64,000 bases of DNA. Source: Salipiger profundus. Its GTDB lineage: Bacteria > Pseudomonadota > Alphaproteobacteria > Rhodobacterales > Rhodobacteraceae. The stretch lies in NCBI RefSeq assembly GCF_001969385.1, contig NZ_CP014796.1, positions 1,381,501-1,445,500 on the forward strand, written 5' to 3'. Below are positions 35,288 through 44,152 of this stretch, in pieces. The position numbers and the translations under genes are program-made. A model generated the notes under the pieces. The model did not search any database. It saw nothing but the letters and a program-made list of their open reading frames with translations, and was not told the DNA's origin. Positions within the stretch are counted from its first letter, which is position 1. Each line of letters opens with the position of its first letter.

Positions 35288-37543
35288 ATGGCCAAGATCA
35301 AATTCACCCGGGAAGAGGCGCTTGCCTTCCACCTGGAACCCACCCCCGGCAAGTGGGAGGTGCAGGCCACCGTCCCGATGACCACGCAGCGCGACCTGTC
35401 GCTGGCCTATTCGCCGGGTGTCGCGGTGCCCTGCGAGGATATCGCCGAGAACCCCGAACTGGCCTACGACTACACCAACAAGGGCAACCTCGTGGCGGTG
35501 ATCTCGAACGGCACGGCGGTGCTGGGTCTCGGCAACCTCGGGGCGCTCGGCTCGAAGCCGGTGATGGAGGGCAAGTCGGTGCTCTTCAAGCGCTTCGCCG
35601 ACGTGAACTCGATCGACATCGAGCTCGACACCGAGGACCCGGACGAGTTCATCAAGGCGGTGAAGCTGATGGCGCCGACCTTTGGCGGCATCAACCTCGA
35701 GGACATCAAGGCGCCCGAGTGTTTCATCATCGAGCAGCAGCTCAAGGAGCTGTGCGACATCCCGGTCTTCCACGACGACCAGCACGGCACGGCGGTGATC
35801 TGCGCGGCGGGGCTCATCAACGCGCTCTACCTCTCGGACAAGAAGATCGAGGACGTGAAGATCGTGCTCAACGGCGCGGGCGCGGCGGGGATCGCCTGTC
35901 TCGAGCTGGTGAAGGCGATGGGTGCGACGCACGACAACTGCATCATGTGCGACACCAAGGGCGTGATCTACCAGGGCCGCACCGAGGGCATGAACCAGTG
36001 GAAGTCGGCGCATGCGGCGGTGACCGATGCGCGCACGCTCGAGGACGCGATGAAGGGGGCCGACGTGTTCCTCGGCGTGTCGGCCAAGGGCGCGGTGACG
36101 CAGGCGATGGTCGAGAGCATGGCCGAGAACCCGGTGATCTTCGCCATGGCGAACCCCGATCCCGAGATCACGCCGGAAGAGGCCCACGAGGTGCGCGCCG
36201 ATGCCATCGTCGCCACCGGACGCTCGGACTATCCCAACCAGGTGAACAACGTCCTGGGCTTTCCCTATCTCTTCCGTGGGGCGCTCGACATCAACGCGCG
36301 GGCGATCAACGACGCGATGAAGATCGCCTGTGCCGAGGCGCTCGCGGCCATCGCTCGGGAAGATGTGCCCGACGAGGTCGGCCTCGCCTACGGCAAGCAG
36401 CTCAGCTTCGGCCGCGACTACATCATTCCCACGCCCTTCGATCCGCGTCTCATCCATCGCATCCCGCCGGCCGTGGCCAAGGCCGGAATGGACACCGGTG
36501 CAGCCCGGCGGCCGATCATCGACATGGAGGCCTACGAGGAGGCGCTGAAGGGCCGGATGGATTCCACCGCGCCGATGCTGCGGTCGATCAACAACCGCGC
36601 GCGCCAGGCGCAGGCCCGGATGATCTTCGCCGAGGGCGACGATCCGCGCGTGCTGCGGGCAGCGGTCATGTACCAGCGCAACGGGCTCGGGAAGGCGCTG
36701 GTCGTCGGGCGCGAGGACGACGTGCGCCAGAAGCTCGAGGCGACGGGTCTCGGGGATGCGGTGCGCGAGCTCGAGGTGATCAACGCCGCGAACACGCGTC
36801 ATCTCGATACCTACAAGGACTTTCTCTACAAGCGCCTGCAACGCAAGGGCCGCGACCTGAAGGACATCCACCGGCTCGCCGCGCGCGACCGGCACGTCTT
36901 TGCCTCGCTGATGCTGGAGCATGGGCATGCCGATGGCCTGGTGACCGGCGCCACGCGCAAGTCGGCGCATGTGATGGAGCGGATCAACACGGTCTTCGAT
37001 GCCGACGCGCAGCACGGCGCGGTGGGTGTCACGGCGCTGCTCCTGAACGGGCGGATCGTGCTGATCGCCGACACGCTGGTACACGAATGGCCCGACGAGA
37101 ACGACCTTGCCACGATCGCCGAGCGGTCGGCGGGCGTGGCGCGGCATCTCGGGCTCGAACCTCGCGTGGCCTTCGTGTCGTTCTCGACCTTCGGCTACCC
37201 GGTCTCGGAGCGGGCACAGAAGATGCACAAGGCGCCCGAGATCCTCGACGCGCGCGGCGTGGACTTCGAGTACGAGGGCGAGATGACCGTCGATGTGGCG
37301 CTCAGCACCAAGGCGCAGGAGGCTTACCCGTTCCAGCGCCTGACCGGGCCCGCGAACATCCTCGTGGTGCCGGCGCGTCACTCGGCGTCGATTTCGGTGA
37401 AGCTGATGCAGGAGATGGCCGGTGCCACGGTGATCGGCCCGATCCTGTCCGGCGTCGACAAGTCGATCCAGATCTGCTCGACCAACATGACCGCGAACGA
37501 CATTCTCAACATGGCGGTTCTGGCGGCCTGCAAGGTCGGGTAG
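35288..37543 (+). CDS. maeB: NADP-dependent malic enzyme with C-terminal phosphotransacetylase-like domain
   Basis: 751 aa, the hybrid MaeB architecture. The malic domain (about 1-430: SLAYSPGVAVPCEDIAENP, FHDDQHGTAVICAAGLINAL, the NADP fold GAGAAGIACLELV) decarboxylates malate to pyruvate. The C-terminal PTA-like domain (about 430-751: MIFAEGDDPRVLRAAVMYQR, VGVTALLLNGRIVLIADTLV) is usually regulatory and responds to acetyl-CoA. GGAGAGGA precedes the ATG. The stop codon lies inside a 28-bp perfect palindrome. Confidence 0.96.
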   Translation: MAKIKFTREEALAFHLEPTPGKWEVQATVPMTTQRDLSLAYSPGVAVPCEDIAENPELAYDYTNKGNLVAVISNGTAVLGLGNLGALGSKPVMEGKSVLFKRFADVNSIDIELDTEDPDEFIKAVKLMAPTFGGINLEDIKAPECFIIEQQLKELCDIPVFHDDQHGTAVICAAGLINALYLSDKKIEDVKIVLNGAGAAGIACLELVKAMGATHDNCIMCDTKGVIYQGRTEGMNQWKSAHAAVTDARTLEDAMKGADVFLGVSAKGAVTQAMVESMAENPVIFAMANPDPEITPEEAHEVRADAIVATGRSDYPNQVNNVLGFPYLFRGALDINARAINDAMKIACAEALAAIAREDVPDEVGLAYGKQLSFGRDYIIPTPFDPRLIHRIPPAVAKAGMDTGAARRPIIDMEAYEEALKGRMDSTAPMLRSINNRARQAQARMIFAEGDDPRVLRAAVMYQRNGLGKALVVGREDDVRQKLEATGLGDAVRELEVINAANTRHLDTYKDFLYKRLQRKGRDLKDIHRLAARDRHVFASLMLEHGHADGLVTGATRKSAHVMERINTVFDADAQHGAVGVTALLLNGRIVLIADTLVHEWPDENDLATIAERSAGVARHLGLEPRVAFVSFSTFGYPVSERAQKMHKAPEILDARGVDFEYEGEMTVDVALSTKAQEAYPFQRLTGPANILVVPARHSASISVKLMQEMAGATVIGPILSGVDKSIQICSTNMTANDILNMAVLAACKVG

Positions 37544-37567
37544 GGTGGGCAATATTGCCCACCCTAC
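37540..37567. repeat. 28-bp perfect palindrome at the maeB stop
   Basis: GTAGGGTGGGCAAT (37540-37553) followed by its exact reverse complement (37554-37567). The maeB TAG is inside the left arm. The GTAGGGTGGGC core is a dispersed intergenic motif known in many proteobacterial genomes. No T-run follows, so terminator function is uncertain. Confidence 0.85.
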
Positions 37568-37604
37568 GGGCGCGCCACGGTAGCAACAGGAAGGACGGAC
37601 CGGC

Positions 37605-38483
37605 ATGACGATCTTCAATCTCGGGTCGATCAACGCGGACCTGTTCTACGCGCTGCCCCACATGCCAAGCCCCGGCGAGACCATCGCCGCGGCCTCGCTC
37701 GAGCGTGGTCTCGGCGGCAAGGGCGCCAACATGTCCGTCGCCGCCGCCCGCGCGGCGTCCCGGGTCGTGCACATGGGGGCGGTCGGTGCCAACGGTGGCT
37801 GGGCGGTCGAGCGCCTGCTCGAATACGGCGTCGACACCCGCCACATCGTGCAGGTGGAGGCCGACACCGGCCACGCCATCATCCTCGTCGACCAGGCGGG
37901 CGAGAACACGATCATCATTCACCACGGCGCCAACCATGCCATCCCCGAGGACCTGTTGGGCCGGGCGCTGTCCGAATCCGAGACCGGCGACACGCTCCTG
38001 TTCCAGAACGAGACCCTGCTGCAGCCCGAAGCGGCTGCCATGGCGCGCAAGCTGGGCATGCGGGTCGCCTACGCCGCGGCCCCCTTCGATGCCGAGGCCG
38101 CGCGGGCGTTGCTGCCGCTGACCGACCTCCTCGTGCTCAACGAGATCGAGATGGAGCAGCTCAAGTCAGCCAGCGGTCAGGACCTGCGCGAGATGGCCGT
38201 GCCGACGGTGATCGTGACCGAAGGTGCGGCGGGCGGACGCCTGCACCGGGTCGAAACCGGGTGGGAGGCCGAGCGCTTTTCCTCGCCCGAGGTCAAGGCG
38301 GTGGACACGACCGGGGCAGGGGACACCTTCACCGGCTACCTCGTCGCCGGGCTCGACCGCGGGATGCCGCTGCGCCAGGCGGTCGCGCTTGCAAGCCAGG
38401 CGGCGGCGCTGATGGTCACCCGTCACGGCACCGCCGATGTCATCCCCGATCTGCGCGACGTGCAGGACGCGCGCTTCGGCTGA
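37605..38483 (+). CDS. PfkB-family carbohydrate kinase (ribokinase-like)
   Basis: 292 aa. N-terminal signature LERGLGGKGANMSVAAARA and C-terminal DTTGAGDTFTGYLVAGL with the catalytic base Asp240; ATP site SQAAALMVTRHG. The closest recognised type is ribokinase, but the substrate is not proven by context: no ribose transporter or regulator is adjacent. GGAAGGA precedes the ATG. It lies between maeB and the convergent msrA, with only 3 bp between the two stop codons. Confidence 0.88.
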   Translation: MTIFNLGSINADLFYALPHMPSPGETIAAASLERGLGGKGANMSVAAARAASRVVHMGAVGANGGWAVERLLEYGVDTRHIVQVEADTGHAIILVDQAGENTIIIHHGANHAIPEDLLGRALSESETGDTLLFQNETLLQPEAAAMARKLGMRVAYAAAPFDAEAARALLPLTDLLVLNEIEMEQLKSASGQDLREMAVPTVIVTEGAAGGRLHRVETGWEAERFSSPEVKAVDTTGAGDTFTGYLVAGLDRGMPLRQAVALASQAAALMVTRHGTADVIPDLRDVQDARFG

Positions 38484-38486
38484 TCC

Positions 38487-39134
38487 TCAGCCGCCGGCGA
38501 AGGGCGCATCGCCGCCCCAGAGCGCGCGCACCCGCTCGTCCCGGCCGCAGGCATCGCGATACCTCTTGTAGGCCTTCGCCATGCTGAGCGGCCCGAAACG
38601 GGTCAGCACAAGCGACGAGCTCTTGTAGTAATCCTGATGATAGTCCTCGGCCTTCCAGAATGGCCCGGCCTGCAGGATCGGGGTCACGATCCTTTGCCCG
38701 AGCGCCGCCTGCGCATTTGCCTTTGCCTTTTCTGCAGCGGCCTTTTCCGCAGGATCAGAGACGAAAATCGCCGTGCGGTAGCTCTCGCCCCGGTCGCAGA
38801 ACTGGCCGCCCGCGTCGGTCGGGTCGACCGACCGGAAGAACATGGAATAGAGCTGGTCGCGGTTCACCCGGGCGCTGTCGTAGGTGATCTTCACCGCTTC
38901 GTAGTGGCCCGTCCCGCCACGGCTCACCTGCTTGTAGGTCGGGTTGTCGACACTGCCGCCGGTGTAGCCCAAGACCGCCTCGATGACCCCGGCGACCTTC
39001 TCGAAATCGGCTTCGACACACCAGAAGCAGCCACCGGCGACGACGATGTGGCGTCGTTCTCCGGCACTGGCGCGATGGCTCTGCGCGGCGAAGCCGGCAA
39101 CGATGAGGACGGTCAACAACAGGCTGCGGAACAT
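38487..39134 (-). CDS. msrA: Peptide-methionine (S)-S-oxide reductase MsrA, exported form
   Basis: 215 aa from ATG 39134 with GGAGGAA upstream. Signal peptide (about 1-24, ending RASAG) places it in the periplasm, unlike cytoplasmic E. coli MsrA. Catalytic motif GGCFWC (Cys36), then GYTGGSVDNPTYKQVSRGGTGHYEAV and the MsrA-conserved FWKAEDYHQDYY. It reduces methionine-S-sulfoxide in proteins. MsrB is not adjacent, and the resolving cysteine arrangement was not assigned. Divergent from the aminotransferase gene. Confidence 0.93.
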   Translation of the reverse strand: MFRSLLLTVLIVAGFAAQSHRASAGERRHIVVAGGCFWCVEADFEKVAGVIEAVLGYTGGSVDNPTYKQVSRGGTGHYEAVKITYDSARVNRDQLYSMFFRSVDPTDAGGQFCDRGESYRTAIFVSDPAEKAAAEKAKANAQAALGQRIVTPILQAGPFWKAEDYHQDYYKSSSLVLTRFGPLSMAKAYKRYRDACGRDERVRALWGGDAPFAGG

Positions 39135-39266
39135 GGTCTTTCCTCCCTTTGATGAAAGGCTGCGCGAGATCCGCTGCCCGATCAATTGGCTGCAACGCCA
39201 TTTCACCGCTTGGTGAGCGTGCGTTATCCCTTCCGTCCTGTGTGAAACGGTCCTAGCGTCAGGCGC

Positions 39267-40163
39267 ATGGACAAGGTCACGACACATCAGGCGCAGGACG
39301 ACGCCCGCAACGAAGAGATCCTCATCTGGGTCAATGGAACGCTCAAGCCCAAGGCCGAGGCGCTCGTCTCGGTCTACGATTCGGGCTTCATGCTGGGCGA
39401 CGGCATCTGGGAGGGGCTGCGCCTCTACGACGGGCGCTGGTCCTTCATCGACGAGCACCTCGACCGGCTGTTCGAGGCGGCGCTTGCGGTCGCTCTCGAC
39501 ATCGGCATGGACCGGGCCGCGCTGAAGGCGGCGATCGCCGAGACGCAGGAAGCCAACGGCATGGTCACCGACGCCCATTGCCGGCTTATGGTGACGCGCG
39601 GGATCAAGACACGGCCCTTCCAGCATCCGGCGCTGTCGCGGCAGGGGCCGACGGTGGTGATCCTGATGGAGCATTCCACGCCGTCGATCCCCCGACCGAT
39701 CCGGCTTGCCACGGTGCCGCACCAGCGCGGCCTGCCGATGACGCAGGACCCGAAGCTCAACTCGCACTCCAAGCTGAACTGCATCCTCGCCTGCATCGCC
39801 GCCGAGAAGGCTGGCGCGGACGAGGCGCTGATGCTCGACGTGCATGGCTTCGTGAACACCACCAACGCCTGCAACTTCTTCATCGTCCGCAAGGGCGAAG
39901 TCTGGACCAGCACCGGCGACTACTGCATGAACGGCATCACCCGGCAGAAGGTCATCGACATCTGCCGCGCGAACGACATTCCCGTGCACGAGCGCAACTA
40001 TTCGCTGGTCGACACCTACGGCGCCGACGAGGCCTTTCTCACCGGAACCTTCGGCGCGCAGACCCCGGTGGGCGAGATCGACGGCCGGGTGATCGGCAGC
40101 GGCGAGATGGGGCCTGTCACCAGGCGCATCCGCGCGCTCTACAAGGAGCTCGTCGCCGCATGA
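39267..40163 (+). CDS. Class IV PLP aminotransferase (branched-chain or D-amino acid type)
   Basis: 298 aa. Fold-type IV enzyme: SVYDSGFMLGDGIWEGLRL (about 36-54), the PLP lysine in NSHSKLN (Lys169), phosphate-binding GTFGAQTPVGEIDGR near the C-terminus. Resembles D-alanine aminotransferase/BCAT-like proteins; class IV members overlap in sequence and the substrate cannot be fixed. The next gene (sulfotransferase-like) starts 11 bp after the stop, so they form a two-gene unit. Confidence 0.87.
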   Translation: MDKVTTHQAQDDARNEEILIWVNGTLKPKAEALVSVYDSGFMLGDGIWEGLRLYDGRWSFIDEHLDRLFEAALAVALDIGMDRAALKAAIAETQEANGMVTDAHCRLMVTRGIKTRPFQHPALSRQGPTVVILMEHSTPSIPRPIRLATVPHQRGLPMTQDPKLNSHSKLNCILACIAAEKAGADEALMLDVHGFVNTTNACNFFIVRKGEVWTSTGDYCMNGITRQKVIDICRANDIPVHERNYSLVDTYGADEAFLTGTFGAQTPVGEIDGRVIGSGEMGPVTRRIRALYKELVAA

Positions 40164-40173
40164 GGAGCACGCC

Positions 40174-40896
40174 ATGAAAATCGCCATGTGGTCCGGGCCG
40201 CGCAACCTGTCGACGGCGATGATGTATGCCTTCGGCAACCGCTCCGATTTTCACGTGATCGACGAGCCTTTCTACGGCCCCTACCTGCGCCTGACCGGCC
40301 TGCCGCACCCGATGGCAAAAGAGATCATGGAGAGCCGCCCGGAAAGCGCCGATCAGGTGGCCGAGGCACTGTCGGGGCCGGTCCCGGACGGCAAGCCGCA
40401 CGCCTACCACAAGCACATGTGCCAGCACATGATCGACGGCATCCCGCGCGATTTCATGGCCGATTGCGTGAACGTCTTCCTGCTGCGCCACCCGGCGCGG
40501 GTGGTGGCGAGCTTCTCCAAGGGCTACGAGAATCCCACCGCCGCGGATATCGGCTTCGAGGCGCAGGCCGAGCTTTACGAGCACGTTCTGTCGCTGGGAC
40601 AGACACCCTTGGTGATCGAAAGCGCGGACATCCGCCGCGCTCCGGAGCGCATGCTCCGTGCTCTCTGCGACGCGATCGGGCTGCCCTTCGACCCTGCCAT
40701 GCTGGCCTGGCCGGCGGGCGGGCACCCGCAGGACGGTGTCTGGGCGTCGCATTGGTACGCTTCCGTTCACCGATCCACCGGCTTCGCCAGTGCCGAGGGA
40801 CCGCTGCCGGAGCTGTCCGGAGCGGCCGCGCGGCTCGCGGAAGAGGCCATGCCGCACTATGAAAAACTGCGCTCAGGTTCGCTCATCGGACATTGA
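40174..40896 (+). CDS. Sulfotransferase-like P-loop protein
   Basis: 240 aa. The N-terminal MWSGPRNLSTAMMYAFGNR resembles the 5'-phosphosulfate loop and DEPFYGPYL follows, while VFLLRHPARVVASFSKGY resembles the 3'-phosphate motif of PAPS sulfotransferases. Acceptor unknown; several roseobacter homologues are annotated only as sulfotransferase family or hypothetical. Coupled to the class IV aminotransferase, which hints at amino-acid-derived substrates, but that is inference. Confidence 0.75.
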   Translation: MKIAMWSGPRNLSTAMMYAFGNRSDFHVIDEPFYGPYLRLTGLPHPMAKEIMESRPESADQVAEALSGPVPDGKPHAYHKHMCQHMIDGIPRDFMADCVNVFLLRHPARVVASFSKGYENPTAADIGFEAQAELYEHVLSLGQTPLVIESADIRRAPERMLRALCDAIGLPFDPAMLAWPAGGHPQDGVWASHWYASVHRSTGFASAEGPLPELSGAAARLAEEAMPHYEKLRSGSLIGH

Positions 40897-40995
40897 GATC
40901 GCAGCGCGTGAAACTCCTGTCCCACGACTTGCGTGGCTTCGTTCAGGTTGGGCGGCATGTCGCTGCCCGCACCTGCAACAGATAGGAGCGACACG

Positions 40996-41406
40996 ATGAA
41001 ATACATGATTGCCGCCGCCGCACTCTGCGCCGCAACCGGTGCCTACGCCGCATCCGACAGCATGACACCGATGGTCGAGGCGTCCGACCAGAGCGTCGCC
41101 AATGGCGTGGTCAGTGCCGACATGGTCAGCGCGCCCGAGAACGGCTGGCTTGTCGTGCATCGGACCGATTCCGACATGGCCCCGGGCCCGGTCGTGGGCC
41201 ATGCGCCCCTGCGCGCCGGCGAGACGAGCGACGTGGCCGCGATCCTGACCGAAGATGTCGCCTCGGGCGACATGCTGATGCTCATGGTCCACAGCGAAGC
41301 CGGGGGTTCCGAGACCGGAATTTTCGAATACACCCTCGGGGCTTCCGAGGACGGGCCGATCAAGCCCGAGGGTGACCTCGTGATGACGGTCATCACCGCC
41401 GAGTAA
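40996..41406 (+). CDS. Secreted DUF7282-like protein
   Basis: 136 aa from ATG 40996 (AGGAG 8 bp upstream). Signal peptide 1-19 (ending GAYAAS). The mature part resembles the DUF7282 beta-sandwich domain (QSVANGVVSADMVSAPENGW; LVVHRTDSDMAPGPVVGHA; GDMLMLMVHSE). Met- and acid-rich. Probably periplasmic or extracellular; function unknown. Single gene, 99 bp after the sulfotransferase-like gene. Confidence 0.75.
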   Translation: MKYMIAAAALCAATGAYAASDSMTPMVEASDQSVANGVVSADMVSAPENGWLVVHRTDSDMAPGPVVGHAPLRAGETSDVAAILTEDVASGDMLMLMVHSEAGGSETGIFEYTLGASEDGPIKPEGDLVMTVITAE

Positions 41407-41449
41407 TATCGAGATTTCCCGCCGCCCCGGCCGCCGGGCAGGGGCGGTT

Positions 41450-41863
41450 TCAGGCGAGGGTGTCCCGGGTGACCGGGCACCGCTCACTTTCATAAAGATG
41501 GTCAAGCACCCGCCCGAACACGGGCGGCGCCCCCGACACGGACTCGAAGAGCGTCATGCAGGACCGCACCTTGAGCGCATCGACATGGCCGAGAATAGCC
41601 TCCGGTGTCTTGCCGTCATGGGTCAGCAGGATCTCGGAGACCTCGATCAGTCGCGGACCCAGCACGGGGTGCGCAAGATAGGATGCCGCCTCGTCCAGTC
41701 CCGACAAGCCGAAATGGCGCGCCATGCCCGAGCGGCCCAGCGTCTCGAGCTGTGGAAAGACGTACCAGATCCAGTGCGTCACCTTCCGGCCGTCGCGCAG
41801 CTCGGCGAAGATCTGCGGCCAGTGGCTGTCCTGCGCCTCAACGAATTCTTGCAGTTCTGCCAT
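41450..41863 (-). CDS. DUF1810 family protein
   Basis: 137 aa from ATG 41863. Matches the small DUF1810 family: LQEFVEAQDSHWPQIFAELR near the N-terminus, THWIWYVFPQLETLGRS, and ALKVRSCMTLFESV. No biochemical role is established. Monocistronic and convergent with the DUF7282-like gene (43 bp). The upstream region holds a REP-like repeat pair. Confidence 0.88.
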   Translation of the reverse strand: MAELQEFVEAQDSHWPQIFAELRDGRKVTHWIWYVFPQLETLGRSGMARHFGLSGLDEAASYLAHPVLGPRLIEVSEILLTHDGKTPEAILGHVDALKVRSCMTLFESVSGAPPVFGRVLDHLYESERCPVTRDTLA

Positions 41864-41882
41864 GTCTGCCTCCGGATGGTTC

Positions 41883-41942
41883 GGGGCGCTGCCCCGTCCG
41901 CGCGGCGCGCGGACTCCCCGGGATATTTTCAGCCAGAAGAAA
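41883..41942 (+). repeat. REP-like element, copy 2 (left arm of an inverted pair)
   Basis: Hairpins GGGGC-GCT-GCCCC (41883-41895) and GTCCGCGC-GGC-GCGCGGAC (41896-41914), then a GGGATATTTT...AGAAGAAA tail (41920-41942). Same layout as the copy at 32.4 kb. Confidence 0.82.
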
Positions 41943-41967
41943 CCGGGGTGCAATTCAGCTCCCGGGA

Positions 41968-42011
41968 TTTCTTCTGGCCAAAAATATCCCCGCCGGAGGC
42001 TGCTCCGACGG
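41968..42011 (-). repeat. REP-like element, copy 3 (right arm of an inverted pair)
   Basis: On the minus strand, the tail GGGATATTTTTGGCCAGAAG plus AAA (41968-41990) matches copy 2 at 21 of 23 positions. It is preceded by hairpin CGGAG-GCTG-CTCCG (41994-42007). The pair spans the DUF1810-argG gap. Confidence 0.8.
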
Positions 42012-42041
42012 GGACGATGTCGCTTCGGTGCGGGGCCGGGC

Positions 42042-43262
42042 TCAGCCTTTCAGGCGGCGGGCCCGTGCGGCGAGAAGCTTGAGGCGCAGCGCGTTGAGCT
42101 GGATGAAGCCCTTGGCGTCTTCCTGGTTGTAGGCGCCGGCGTCGTCCTCGAAGGTCACATGCGCCTCGGAGTAGAGCGAATGCTCGGACCAGCGGGCGAC
42201 CGTGCGGGCCGAGCCCTTGTAGAGCTTGAGGCGGACGGTTCCGGTGACATGCTCCTGGCTCTTGTCGATCAGCGCCTGCAGCATCTCTCGCTCGGGCGAG
42301 AACCAGAAGCCGTTGTAGATCAGCTCGGCGTAGCGCGGCATGATCGAGTCCTTGAGGTGGCCGGCGCCGCTGTCGAGCGTGATCTGCTCGATGCCGCGGT
42401 GCGCTTCCAGCAGGACGGCGCCGCCCGGGGTCTCGTAGATGCCGCGGGACTTCATGCCGACGAAGCGATTCTCGACGAGGTCGAGCACGCCGATGCCGTG
42501 CTTGCCGCCCAGCTCGTTGAGCTTCGTCAGGATCGTGGCGGGCGACATCGCCTCGCCGTCGATGGCCACGGCGTCACCCTTCTCGAAGGAGATCTCGATA
42601 TACTCGGCTTCGTTCGGGGCCTCCTCGACCGGAACGGTGCGCTGCAGCACGTAATCGGGGGCCTGCTCGGCCGGATCTTCCAGCACCTTGCCCTCGGAGG
42701 AGGTGTGCAGCAGGTTCGCGTCGACCGAGAAGGGCGCTTCGCCGCGCTTGTCCTTGGCGATCGGGATCTGGTTCTTCTCGGCGAAGTCGATGAGCTTCGT
42801 GCGCGAGGTCAGGTCCCAGAGCCGCCACGGCGCGATGACCTTGATGTCGGGATTGAGGGCGTAGGCGGCGAGCTCGAAGCGCACTTGGTCGTTGCCCTTG
42901 CCGGTGGCACCGTGGGCGATGGCGTCGGCGCCGGTTTCCTCGGCGATCTCGACCAGCCGCTTCGAGATCAGCGGCCGCGCGATCGAGGTGCCCAGCAGGT
43001 AGAGCCCCTCGTAGACCGCGTTGGCGCGGAACATCGGGAAGACGAAGTCGCGCACGAATTCCTCGCGCAGGTCCTCGATGTAGACCTCCTTGGCCCCCAT
43101 CATCTCGGCCTTGCTGCGGGCAGGCTCGAGCTCTTCGCCCTGGCCGAGGTCGGCGGTGAAGGTCACCACCTCGCAACCGTATTCGGTTTGCAGCCATTTC
43201 AGGATGATGGAGGTATCGAGGCCACCGGAATAGGCCAGGACTACTTTCTTGGGCGCCGACAT
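42042..43262 (-). CDS. argG: Argininosuccinate synthase
   Basis: 406 aa from ATG 43262 (GGAAGGA upstream). Condenses citrulline and aspartate in arginine synthesis. PP-loop [11 protein letters not shown] near the N-terminus, [16 protein letters not shown], and [18 protein letters not shown]. Length is typical of the 400-residue class. No other arg gene is near. The 3' side carries the REP-like pair. Confidence 0.97.
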   Translation of the reverse strand: MSAPKKVVLAYSGGLDTSIILKWLQTEYGCEVVTFTADLGQGEELEPARSKAEMMGAKEVYIEDLREEFVRDFVFPMFRANAVYEGLYLLGTSIARPLISKRLVEIAEETGADAIAHGATGKGNDQVRFELAAYALNPDIKVIAPWRLWDLTSRTKLIDFAEKNQIPIAKDKRGEAPFSVDANLLHTSSEGKVLEDPAEQAPDYVLQRTVPVEEAPNEAEYIEISFEKGDAVAIDGEAMSPATILTKLNELGGKHGIGVLDLVENRFVGMKSRGIYETPGGAVLLEAHRGIEQITLDSGAGHLKDSIMPRYAELIYNGFWFSPEREMLQALIDKSQEHVTGTVRLKLYKGSARTVARWSEHSLYSEAHVTFEDDAGAYNQEDAKGFIQLNALRLKLLAARARRLKG

Positions 43263-43401
43263 GAGGGGTTTCCTTCCGTGAAATCTGGCAGGCGAGTTAT
43301 AGCGTTTTGCCGTCAGGGGCAAGGATCGGGCGTTGACCGCCGGGCGCGCTGTGCTAGCCCTTCGCGCGAGGATGCAAAATTGATCAAGGGCGGGCAGGTC
43401 G

Positions 43402-44133
43402 ATGGGCTGGAAGATGTTTCTGCACTCGGTGCGGATGGTGCTGGACAATCTGGGTGTCGCGCTGCGGCTGTCGCTGCTGCTCTACCTCGTCCAGGTGGTC
43501 TTCACGGTCTTCCTCTTCACCTCGCCCGGCGGCGGCGATCCGATGCAGCAGACCCCGGCCGGCGCGGGCGAGATGTTCCTGCTGTCGCTTTTCGCCGTGG
43601 TTTCGAGCCTGTGGATCGCGGTCGGCTGGCATCGGTTCGTGCTGACCGGTGAGACGCCCCCGGGCTTCGTGCCGCGCTGGCACGGCAGCGAGATGCTGTC
43701 CTATTTCGGACGGTCCCTGCTGATCGGGCTGCTGCTGATCGCCATCGCCTCGGTCATCGGCGGGCTGGCGCTGGGGCTCGCGGCACAGGTGCCGGCGCTG
43801 ACGGGCATGGTCGTCTTCGGGCTTGTCGGCCTGTGCAGCTACGTCTTCTTCCGGCTCGGGCTGGTGCTGCCGGCGGCGGCGCTCGGCCAGTCGTTGAAGC
43901 TGCGCGAGAGCTGGGACGCGACCAAGCGCGACACCACCGCGCTGGTGCAGCTGGCGGTCATCGTCATGGGCGGGCGTCTGCTGATCGAGATCCCGGGCAT
44001 GATCGACGGCACCACCGGCGGCGTGGTCAGCCTGGTCTACAACGTGGTGCTGAACTGGTTCGTCACGATGATCGGCGTGTCGCTGCTGACCACCCTTTAC
44101 GGGTATTTCGTCGAGGGGCGCCGGATCGACTAG
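43402..44133 (+). CDS. Inner-membrane protein of unknown function
   Basis: 243 aa, about five to six transmembrane helices (near 17-40, 58-75, 103-128, 133-155, 175-195, 205-235). The profile (small conserved [20 protein letters not shown] between helices 2 and 3) resembles uncharacterised membrane proteins found beside threonine ammonia-lyase in roseobacters. No catalytic motif is visible. ilvA starts 20 bp downstream, so co-transcription is possible. Divergent from argG. Confidence 0.75.
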   Translation: MGWKMFLHSVRMVLDNLGVALRLSLLLYLVQVVFTVFLFTSPGGGDPMQQTPAGAGEMFLLSLFAVVSSLWIAVGWHRFVLTGETPPGFVPRWHGSEMLSYFGRSLLIGLLLIAIASVIGGLALGLAAQVPALTGMVVFGLVGLCSYVFFRLGLVLPAAALGQSLKLRESWDATKRDTTALVQLAVIVMGGRLLIEIPGMIDGTTGGVVSLVYNVVLNWFVTMIGVSLLTTLYGYFVEGRRID

Positions 44134-44152
44134 GCTTGCCAAGCGCGGCGCG

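Noticed and set aside
34580..37633. 1017-codon minus-strand frame across mutS/maeB
   Set aside because: Spans two well supported genes and the WAILPTL-like segment comes from the palindromic repeat at 37.54 kb.
40247..40262. CACGTG-centred site in the sulfotransferase-like gene
   Set aside because: Five mismatches to parS; not a credible ParB site.
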